Assembly (NCBI GenBank): GCA_020252865.1
Contig: JADCCH010000287.1
Span: forward strand, 1-8,826
Direction: 5' to 3'
DNA from: Methylobacterium sp.
Lineage (GTDB): Bacteria; Pseudomonadota; Alphaproteobacteria; Rhizobiales; Beijerinckiaceae
Length of the DNA stretch: 8,826 nucleotides
The notes beneath the pieces were generated by a model. The model saw nothing but the letters and a program-made list of their open reading frames with translations, was not told where the DNA came from and ran no database searches. Below are positions 1-4,654 of the stretch, piece by piece. Made by a program: the position numbers and the translations under genes. Each line of letters opens with the position of its first letter. The stretch's first letter is position 1.

Positions 1-43
1 AGCCCAGCGTCACGATCTCGGGTCGGGCCATCGGCGCGTTCAT
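1..43 (-). CDS. mtaB: Probable tRNA t6A37 methylthiotransferase MtaB, 5' end only
   Basis: Only the first 14 codons lie in the window, reading MNAPMARPEIVTLG, with the gene running off the left edge on the minus strand. The IVTLG segment followed by a codon beginning with T fits the start of the MiaB/MtaB N-terminal domain, where V-T-x-G-C carries the first cluster-binding cysteine. The ATG shares four bases (ATGA) with the dapF stop, indicating translational coupling. A second in-frame ATG four codons later is an alternative start. From family knowledge, MtaB is a radical SAM enzyme that adds a methylthio group to t6A37 of ANN-decoding tRNAs. In many Rhizobiales an mtaB-type gene follows dapF, and this supports the call more than the short peptide does. 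Another MiaB-family paralogue is the main alternative. Confidence 0.66.
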   Translation of the reverse strand, partial: MNAPMARPEIVTLG

Positions 44-915
44 GCGGCGCCAGCCAGCATGGAGGGGTGGATCGTGCCGGAGAAGCTTTCCGCCACCGGG
101 CCGACCATGATGACGCGGCCCTCCGGCGAGCGGCGGATGGTGAGCGGCCCGCCTGGAAGGCGTAGCCGGACGACCTCGCCCGCGAGGCCGAGGCGCTGGG
201 CGGCGACGGCCGTGGCACAGGCGGCGGTACCGCAGGCGAGCGTCACGCCGGCCGCCCGCTCCCAGACGCGGAGGGTGATCTCGCCGTCAGGCCGAAGCTC
301 GGCAAAGGAGATATTGGCCTTCTCCGGGAAGATCGGATGTGTTTCGAGAGCCGGGCCGATGCGCGGGAGTTCAATCGCGCCGGCATCCTCCACGAAGAAC
401 ACGCCATGCGGGTTGCCCATGTTCACGGCAGAGAACCAGCCGGGCAGGTCGGGCGACAGGGCGCTCGTGTCCAGCGGAATGCGGGCGGTGTCGCGCGGTT
501 CCCCCGCGAGCGGAATCTTCGCCCAATCCAGCACGGGCAAACCCATATCCACCGCGATATCCCTCCCCTCCATCCGGCCCACGAGCAGGCCGGCGACAGT
601 TTCGATCACCGCCTCGATCTGGCCGCTTTCGCGCGTCAACAGGGCGGCGATGCAGCGCGTGGCATTCCCGCAGGCTTCCACCTCGCCGCCATCGGGGTTG
701 AAGATGCGCATGCGCGCATCACCCCTCGCGGAGGGTTCGAGCAGGATGAGCTGGTCGCAGCCGATGCCGAACCGGCGATCGGCGATGCGCTCCAGCTGCG
801 GCTTCGACAGTGCGAGCGGCGTCTTGCGGGCGTCGATTACGACGAAATCATTGCCCAAACCGTGCATCTTGCGGAACGGCAAGGCGACGGGCGATAGCGA
901 CGGCGAAACGGACAT
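40..915 (-). CDS. dapF: Diaminopimelate epimerase DapF
   Basis: The 291-residue product is close to the usual family length. DapF is cytoplasmic and interconverts LL- and meso-diaminopimelate, the last epimerisation before lysine and peptidoglycan precursor synthesis. The N-terminal signature KMHGLGNDFVVID is at residues 16-28. The two catalytic cysteines of this PLP-independent racemase are visible: Cys82 in ACGNATRC and Cys228 in ACGTAACA. The substrate-binding stretch FNPDGGEVE (72-80) and NMGNPH (165-170) are also present. The ATG at 915 is chosen because the remaining N-terminus matches the family. An upstream in-frame TTG at 957 would add 14 residues of unlikely sequence. A GGGA about nine bases upstream is a modest ribosome binding site. 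The gene is divergent from the 1079 gene and coupled by ATGA to the downstream mtaB-like gene. Confidence 0.97.
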   Translation of the reverse strand: MSVSPSLSPVALPFRKMHGLGNDFVVIDARKTPLALSKPQLERIADRRFGIGCDQLILLEPSARGDARMRIFNPDGGEVEACGNATRCIAALLTRESGQIEAVIETVAGLLVGRMEGRDIAVDMGLPVLDWAKIPLAGEPRDTARIPLDTSALSPDLPGWFSAVNMGNPHGVFFVEDAGAIELPRIGPALETHPIFPEKANISFAELRPDGEITLRVWERAAGVTLACGTAACATAVAAQRLGLAGEVVRLRLPGGPLTIRRSPEGRVIMVGPVAESFSGTIHPSMLAGAA

Positions 916-972
916 CGACCTCGATCCCGGAATACGGAAACCAGAATTGCAAACCAAAGACCAGCGAACCCG

Positions 973-1000
973 TTGGCTGCGCGCGCATCGGCCCTACAAT
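973..1000 (+). promoter_or_regulatory. Possible sigma70-type promoter for the 1079 operon
   Basis: TTGGCT (973-978) and TACAAT (995-1000) are separated by 16 bp and lie in the dapF/1079 divergent gap. The -10 matches five of six consensus positions and the -35 four of six. Transcription would begin near 1007, giving a leader of about 70 bases. A second -10-like hexamer, TATAAC (1011-1016), lies just downstream without a good -35. No comparably good promoter was seen for dapF on the other strand. Confidence 0.3.
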
Positions 1001-1078
1001 CCATTGGCGCTATAACGGATTTTCGTTTAAGGGCAAAATGACAGGCTCGCAGGGCACAGAATAGGATCATCGGAACGA

Positions 1079-2461
1079 ATGCAACGGCAGCTTGCCCCCC
1101 GTGCTTTCGCCTCCGCCCTTCGGCGAGAGGGTGCCGTGGCAGCCGCCTCGATTCTGGGTTTTCTGTTTCTGCTCACGGCGCCGCTCGGCGCACAGGTGGA
1201 AACCCAGCCCGAGAGCCGCCCCAAGCCGGTCATCACACCCATCCAGGTGCCGAACCTCTCGCTGGGTGTGGTCATCTTTCCGAATGGCAAGGCCATCAAC
1301 CTCTCGGTGGGAACGGGTTCCAGCGCCTATCGCAGCCCGAATGATTTGCCGGGGCGGGTCTGGCTGCTGACGGATCGCGGGCCCAACATCGAATGCGGCG
1401 AGGCACGGCGCATCCTGGGTCTCGAAGGCGATCAGGCCTGCGCCGGCAACCGCATGGGCCGAATTTTCCCGCTGCCCGGTTTCGTACCCTCGATCTACGC
1501 GGCGGATATTGGCCCGGACAACACTGCCCGCTTCTCGGTCTACCTGCCACTCAAGGGCAAGTCGGGCAAGCCGCTCTCCGGTCGCCCGCCTCAGGTCAAT
1601 GGCCGTTACGAGAGCGCCTATGGCATCGACGGCAAGCCGCTGCCGCCGGACCCCTCCGGCGTGGACCCCGAGGGCCTCGTGCGTGTCTCGGATGGCACAT
1701 TCTGGATCGCCGACGAGCTTGGCCCGTCGCTGCTGCAGGTTGCGTCTGACGGCACTGTTCTGAAGCGGCTCGTGCCGCAGGGCTTGCAGAACGATTTCAA
1801 GGATGCCGATTACGAGGTCGTGCCTTCCCTGCCGCCCATCCTGCGCTATCGCGCATTGAACCGCGGCTTCGAGGCGCTGGCCCTCTCGCCAGACGAAAAA
1901 TTCCTCTACGCCATGCTGCAGGGCCCGCTGGCGAACCCGGATATCGAGACCGCGCGGCGGTCACGGCATGTCAGGCTCTGGAAGATTGCGCGCGAGACCG
2001 GGGAGGTCGTGGGGGAGTATTTCTACCAGACCGACGACATCAACAGTTATACCGGCGAAGTCGATGGACGCGAGCGCGTGCAATCCAGGGTGCTCTTGAG
2101 CGAGATGGCCGCCATTGCCGAGGATCACCTTCTCGTGCTGGAGCGGGTTGACCGGCATGCTCGCTTCTATTCGGTGCATCTGACCGACGAGAACCGCGTG
2201 CCGCGCCTGCTCGACAACCCGGAATACGGCCCTGGTTTCGAATGGATGGACGCCGCCCAGCTTGCCCTGCGCGGTGTGCTGCCGCTGACGAAGACGCTGC
2301 TGCTCGACAGCGAGACGACCCCTGGTTTGCCAGCCAAGATCGAAGGCCTGGCCATCACGGGCCCGAACGAGTTCATCATCATCAACGACAACGATTTCGG
2401 CGTCGATGGCGTGCGCACACAGATGTTCCGTGTCACTCTCCCCCAGCCGCTGATTCGATAG
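1079..2461 (+). CDS. Exported phytase-like / esterase-like beta-propeller protein
   Basis: The product has 460 residues. The N-terminus is a probable Sec signal peptide: arginines at 3, 8, 15 and 16, a hydrophobic core at about 20-35, and likely cleavage after PLGA near residue 38. The mature part resembles the 'esterase-like activity of phytase' family (Phytase-like domain, PF13449). Recognisable pieces are DPEGLVRVSDGTFWIADELG near 198-217, FEALALSPDEKFLYAMLQ near 264-281, and the C-terminal EGLAI...INDNDFGVDG block. These D/N/E-rich loops fit a calcium-binding propeller. The family is periplasmic or extracellular and is thought to release phosphate from organic esters, but the substrate here cannot be told. 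The ATG at 1079 has only a weak Shine-Dalgarno. A GTG at 1136 lies behind a better GAGAGGG but would strip the positive n-region, so the ATG is preferred. The gene lies 37 bp upstream of the next and is probably cotranscribed. Confidence 0.82.
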   Translation: MQRQLAPRAFASALRREGAVAAASILGFLFLLTAPLGAQVETQPESRPKPVITPIQVPNLSLGVVIFPNGKAINLSVGTGSSAYRSPNDLPGRVWLLTDRGPNIECGEARRILGLEGDQACAGNRMGRIFPLPGFVPSIYAADIGPDNTARFSVYLPLKGKSGKPLSGRPPQVNGRYESAYGIDGKPLPPDPSGVDPEGLVRVSDGTFWIADELGPSLLQVASDGTVLKRLVPQGLQNDFKDADYEVVPSLPPILRYRALNRGFEALALSPDEKFLYAMLQGPLANPDIETARRSRHVRLWKIARETGEVVGEYFYQTDDINSYTGEVDGRERVQSRVLLSEMAAIAEDHLLVLERVDRHARFYSVHLTDENRVPRLLDNPEYGPGFEWMDAAQLALRGVLPLTKTLLLDSETTPGLPAKIEGLAITGPNEFIIINDNDFGVDGVRTQMFRVTLPQPLIR

Positions 2462-2484
2462 GGCGGTTCCCGCTTTTCAGGCGA

Positions 2485-2489
2485 AGGAG
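2485..2489 (+). promoter_or_regulatory. Ribosome binding site of the GyrI-like gene
   Basis: AGGAG with nine bases to the ATG at 2499. It sits in the 37-bp gap after the phytase-like gene and fixes the start of the short exported protein. Confidence 0.7.
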
Positions 2490-2498
2490 AGGCGAGCG

Positions 2499-3143
2499 AT
2501 GCATTGCCGATCGCTGTGGAACAGGCTTGAACTGACCGTGATCGCGGCCTTGTTCGGTGTCGCGGCGGCTGTCGCACAGACCACGCCGGACCCTTCGCCT
2601 CCTCCGGTCACCCCGTCTCCCCCGGCTGTTTCGCCCGCCTCGCCATCGCCGGGCATGGAGAAACCCTCGGCCGATGCCTCGACCGGCCAGCTTGCGGAAT
2701 ATGCTGCCCGGCCTGTCCTGCGGATCCGCGCCACCAGCACCTGGGATGACGGCTTCGCCGAGATCAGGAAGGCGATGCTTCTTCTGGGCGAGGAAGCGCG
2801 CCGGCTCGGTTTGCTCACCGTCACCCCGCCCATGGTGCATTTCGTGACGAGCGACGATCTCGGCTTCACTTTCGAGGCCATGCTGCCACTCGCCGGTCCG
2901 GCCGCGCCCGGCACATTGGCCGGCAAGGGTTTCGAACTGGCGCAATCCCCCGCCGGCCGGGCGATGATCTTCACGCATGAAGGGCCTTACAACGATATTG
3001 ACGCAGCCTATGAGGCAATCACCGCCTTTCTCGACGAGAAGGGGCTGACCTCGACCGGCACCTATGTGGAGGAATATCTTGCTTTTCCCGAGAAGAGCGA
3101 CGATCGCGGCCTGAAGCTGAATATCGTGGTGTTCCTGAAATAG
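2499..3143 (+). CDS. Exported GyrI-like (AraC effector-binding) domain protein
   Basis: The product has 214 residues in three parts. A signal peptide spans about 1-26, with hydrophobic core LTVIAALFGVAAAVA and likely cleavage at AVA|QTT. A low-complexity Pro/Ser/Thr linker follows at about 27-58. A domain at about 72-214 resembles the GyrI-like small-molecule-binding fold (PF06445, AraC effector-binding). Family-like features are the early strand VLRIRATS, the GRAMIFTHEGPYNDIDAAYEA segment (153-173), the EEYL motif (191-194), which in related proteins supplies a ligand-pocket glutamate, and the closing strand LKLNIVVFLK. The start is set by AGGAG at 2485-2489, nine bases upstream. Position and spacing suggest an operon with the phytase-like gene. 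Ligand and role are unknown. An exported version of this normally cytosolic domain is worth noting. Its stop directly abuts that of the convergent gene. Confidence 0.78.
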   Translation: MHCRSLWNRLELTVIAALFGVAAAVAQTTPDPSPPPVTPSPPAVSPASPSPGMEKPSADASTGQLAEYAARPVLRIRATSTWDDGFAEIRKAMLLLGEEARRLGLLTVTPPMVHFVTSDDLGFTFEAMLPLAGPAAPGTLAGKGFELAQSPAGRAMIFTHEGPYNDIDAAYEAITAFLDEKGLTSTGTYVEEYLAFPEKSDDRGLKLNIVVFLK

Positions 3144-4040
3144 CTATGCCATTTGTTTTATAAATGCGACTCCTAGATTGTTCTCAATGATCTTGAATGC
3201 TTGCGTATTTGACAGCGTATGCATGTAGCAATGATGGACCGTAAGGATAAGGTCTTGCAAATCTTGATCTTTTTCAATTAGGCTAACATTGAGCCCAATG
3301 GATTTGGCTTGCTTATAGTTTATTTGGCGCTCGTGAAGCTTTACTTCATCATAATCTGTCAATGCTTTAATCACAGAGTCAATCTTCTTTTTTCTTCCCC
3401 GTGATTTTGAAAACATATTTTTTGCAAGTTGCTCTCTTGTAAATTCTTCCGACCACTTAATTGCATTCTCGCAATTTCCAATAAATGTCGGAGTGTATTG
3501 TGCAAGAATTGGTCCCCAGACTAACTGTTTTCTGGGATCTTGTACGATCTCGTCGAATATGCGTTTAAACTCAGCTATCACACCTGCTGCCGGTATTCCT
3601 CGAATTTGCGGATCGATCGGGCCAATACTGGAATGTCGAGCCATCAAAATTTCTCGACATGAGCAAGCCATGATTGTTCCGGCTGACATTGCAGTATGTG
3701 GAATTATTGCTCGAATGTTGCCATCAAATTTTTCTTGTAAATAAAGAACAATTGATTGGGTGGCTGCGATGCCACCTCCGGGAGTATGTATAATTAAATC
3801 TAAGCCTGCATTCTTTGGCAGTTGGTGAACAACGGTCATAAAGCCGTTGCGATCTTCATCTCTGATTTCAGTTCCAGAAACGCCGGGCTTGGACTGCCAG
3901 CCTGAGTAATAGGCTATGACATTACGCCCTGTCTTCTCATGAAGCTTTTGGAGATACTTCTGTCTAACAGAGTCAAATGCTAAACGCGCTTGGTTCTGAG
4001 TTTCGGAAATCTCTTTCAGAACGTCGCGCCAATTCGGCAT
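3144..4040 (-). CDS. SDH-family Clp-fold serine proteinase
   Basis: The product has 298 residues and resembles the serine dehydrogenase proteinase family (SDH_sah, PF01972), a ClpP/SppA-fold group. The N-terminal block LHEKTGRNVIAYYSGW (33-48) is typical. LIIHTPGGG (82-90) is the strand and oxyanion-type loop. AMSAGT (117-122) carries the likely nucleophile Ser119. RHSSIGPIDPQ (135-145) is the conserved segment after it; His136 is a possible catalytic partner, but that is inference. No signal peptide or membrane span is apparent, so a cytoplasmic enzyme is expected; its substrate is unknown. The family-like N-terminus MPNW supports the ATG at 4040, although its Shine-Dalgarno is weak. The first 68 bases lie inside the upstream small gene, so translational coupling is likely. 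Base composition is far more AT-rich than in the neighbours (25 of 60 G+C in bases 3181-3240, against 42 of 60 in 4741-4800), indicating acquisition by transfer. Confidence 0.9.
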   Translation of the reverse strand: MPNWRDVLKEISETQNQARLAFDSVRQKYLQKLHEKTGRNVIAYYSGWQSKPGVSGTEIRDEDRNGFMTVVHQLPKNAGLDLIIHTPGGGIAATQSIVLYLQEKFDGNIRAIIPHTAMSAGTIMACSCREILMARHSSIGPIDPQIRGIPAAGVIAEFKRIFDEIVQDPRKQLVWGPILAQYTPTFIGNCENAIKWSEEFTREQLAKNMFSKSRGRKKKIDSVIKALTDYDEVKLHERQINYKQAKSIGLNVSLIEKDQDLQDLILTVHHCYMHTLSNTQAFKIIENNLGVAFIKQMA

Positions 4041-4206
4041 TGTTCACCATCGGAGGCTGAATCACGATATGATCCGTAGCGAAAGATGGTACTTCTCGCA
4101 ACAAGGATGGGGCGCGTTCGGAAAAGTCCAAATGCTCATTGGTTCCCATAAACTGAGATAATTGGTTGAGCATTTCCGCGAGATTGGGATTGGCTGAACT
4201 GCGCAT
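3973..4206 (-). CDS. Small protein of unknown family upstream of the SDH protease
   Basis: This 77-codon gene has no family I recognise. The product begins MRSSANPNLAEMLNQLSQF, has a possible short amphipathic helix at about 8-20, a middle with DFSERAPSLLREVPSF (27-42), and a charged C-terminus rich in Arg, Ser and Glu. There is no signal peptide, membrane segment or cysteine. Support for it being real is a strong GGAGG (4211-4215 on the minus strand) four bases before the ATG and a well-formed promoter about 30 bases upstream. It overlaps the protease start by 68 bases in another frame, so its stop lies inside the protease gene. The overlapping C-terminal third may be constrained mainly by the protease frame. 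It could be a partner or regulator of the protease, or a leader peptide that couples translation. An in-frame TTG at 4263 is rejected because it lies in the promoter -35. Confidence 0.55.
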   Translation of the reverse strand: MRSSANPNLAEMLNQLSQFMGTNEHLDFSERAPSLLREVPSFATDHIVIQPPMVNNAELARRSERDFRNSEPSAFSI

Positions 4207-4210
4207 GTGA

Positions 4211-4215
4211 CCTCC
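4211..4215 (-). promoter_or_regulatory. Strong Shine-Dalgarno of the small upstream gene
   Basis: On the minus strand the sequence is GGGAGGTCAC followed by ATG, with four bases between GGAGG and the start. This is the best ribosome binding site in the AT-rich cassette and decides the start at 4206. Confidence 0.65.
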
Positions 4216-4234
4216 CAAGAAGCCTTGTTTGTCG

Positions 4235-4263
4235 CTTATGAATCTTAAGGTGTGGTTAGTCAA
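4235..4263 (-). promoter_or_regulatory. Sigma70-type promoter of the protease cassette
   Basis: On the minus strand, TTGACT (4263 to 4258) and CATAAG (4240 to 4235) are separated by exactly 17 bp. The -35 matches five of six consensus bases and the -10 four of six. Initiation near 4228 would leave about 22 bases before the start at 4206, matching the Shine-Dalgarno there. It lies at the AT-rich right end of the cassette, so the cassette carries its own promoter. Confidence 0.6.
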
Positions 4264-4352
4264 CGGGCATAAAAGGTCACAGTTCCTTGACCCCTCGGCC
4301 CGTTTCCCCTAAGAGGCGGCCATCCAATCAGCGTGATCTCCTGATCGGCTGA

Positions 4353-4369
4353 CCGGGGCGAGGCCCCGG
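4353..4369. repeat. Perfect 7-bp inverted repeat
   Basis: CCGGGGC (4353-4359), loop GAG, GCCCCGG (4363-4369). This is a stable GC hairpin with no T-run after it, the first of the hairpin series before ffh. Confidence 0.6.
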
Positions 4370-4400
4370 AGGTTCACGTCCGGCAGCGCGAGGCGCCCCC

Positions 4401-4527
4401 GGGCGCGAAAGTGTTTGGTTTGACGGGAGCGGGCAAGCCCGCCCCTGTTGCGCCGGGCGCGAAAGTGTTTCGTTTGACGGGAGCGGGCAAGCCCGTCCCT
4501 GTTGCGCCGGGCGCGAAAAGTGTTTGG
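4401..4527. repeat. 54-bp tandem repeat, 2.3 copies
   Basis: Copy 1 is 4401-4454 and copy 2 is 4455-4508. They differ at only two bases: G4417 against C4471, and C4442 against T4496. A third, truncated copy (4509-4527) matches the first 18 bases with one extra A. Each full copy contains a hairpin of 3 bp, one bulged A, then 5 bp closing a CAAG loop (4425-4445 and 4479-4499). The difference at 4442/4496 turns a G-C pair into G-T, so the stem is kept. Near-identity of the copies suggests a recent duplication or active homogenisation. Confidence 0.85.
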
Positions 4528-4538
4528 CGGTTTGCCTT

Positions 4539-4561
4539 CCAACGGCCTTCAAGGCCGTTGG
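4539..4561. repeat. 23-bp near-perfect palindrome
   Basis: CCAACGGCCTT (4539-4549) and AAGGCCGTTGG (4551-4561) are exact reverse complements around a single C. As RNA it gives a 9-10 bp stem with a small loop. As DNA it could be a symmetrical protein-binding site. It begins just after the truncated third repeat copy. Confidence 0.7.
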
Positions 4562-4582
4562 CGAGGAGCGACCGCGACGCCG

Positions 4583-4603
4583 AGCAGGGCCGCAAGGCCC
4601 GCT
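4583..4603 (+). repeat. Hairpin with GCAA (GNRA-type) tetraloop
   Basis: AGC (4583-4585), bulged A4586, GGGCC (4587-4591), loop GCAA, GGCCC (4596-4600), GCT (4601-4603). The 3 bp, bulged A, 5 bp, four-base loop layout is the same as in the hairpins of the 54-bp repeats, with different sequence. Confidence 0.5.
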
Positions 4604-4617
4604 TTAAGGGAACTGCG

Positions 4618-4636
4618 CCGAAATCACCGATTTCGG
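4618..4636 (+). repeat. 8-bp hairpin just upstream of the ffh ribosome binding site
   Basis: CCGAAATC (4618-4625), loop ACC, GATTTCGG (4629-4636). It ends seven bases before the GAGGA of ffh, so in a transcript it would sit close to the ribosome landing site and might modulate initiation. That role is inference. Confidence 0.5.
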
Positions 4637-4643
4637 GGCAAAA

Positions 4644-4648
4644 GAGGA
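4644..4648 (+). promoter_or_regulatory. Ribosome binding site of ffh
   Basis: GAGGA with six bases to the ATG at 4655. It fixes the start where Ffh family similarity begins (MFEGLSGRL) and rules out an N-terminal extension, although the frame stays open upstream to 4502. Confidence 0.75.
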
Positions 4649-4654
4649 AGAACA

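Larger units (their letters stand above)
4206..4281. repeat. 8-bp inverted repeat flanking the cassette promoter
   Basis: TGTGACCT (4206-4213) and AGGTCACA (4274-4281) are perfect reverse complements, 60 bp apart, enclosing the -35 and -10. One arm covers the Shine-Dalgarno. They could be operator half-sites or chance. The function is not known. Confidence 0.35.
4282..4654 (+). other. Gene-free, hairpin-rich leader region upstream of ffh
   Basis: Base composition returns to GC-rich here. I see no convincing gene. Open frames run through it on both strands only because the tandem unit is 54 bp (18 codons) and has no stops. It contains at least six inverted repeats: 4353-4369, 4425-4445, 4479-4499, 4539-4561, 4583-4603 and 4618-4636. 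A weak promoter candidate is TTGACC (4287-4292) with TAAGAG (4310-4315) at 17 bp. None of the hairpins is followed by a T-run, so a classical intrinsic terminator is not supported. No tRNA, and no SRP RNA with its conserved GGAAG...GCAGCC region, was found. Confidence 0.5.

Noticed and set aside
59..1015. Plus-strand frame of 318 codons opposite dapF
   Set aside because: Shadow of dapF. Its composition is Ser/Arg/Pro-rich without motifs.
4207..4263. Start of the small gene at TTG 4263
   Set aside because: That codon lies within the -35 hexamer, whereas the ATG at 4206 has a strong Shine-Dalgarno.
4362..4385. tRNA T-arm-like sequence GGTTCACGTCC
   Set aside because: The conserved A of the T-loop is absent, the stem pairs poorly, and no anticodon or acceptor arms could be placed.
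4353..4603. Intrinsic terminators
   Set aside because: Hairpins are strong but none is followed by a T-run on either strand.
4502..4654. Upstream in-frame extension of ffh by 51 codons
   Set aside because: It runs through the repeat and hairpins, has no ribosome binding site, and family similarity starts at the ATG at 4655, which has GAGGA six bases upstream.
4282..4654. SRP (4.5S) RNA gene next to ffh
   Set aside because: The conserved GGAAG...GCAGCC core of the RNA is not present.
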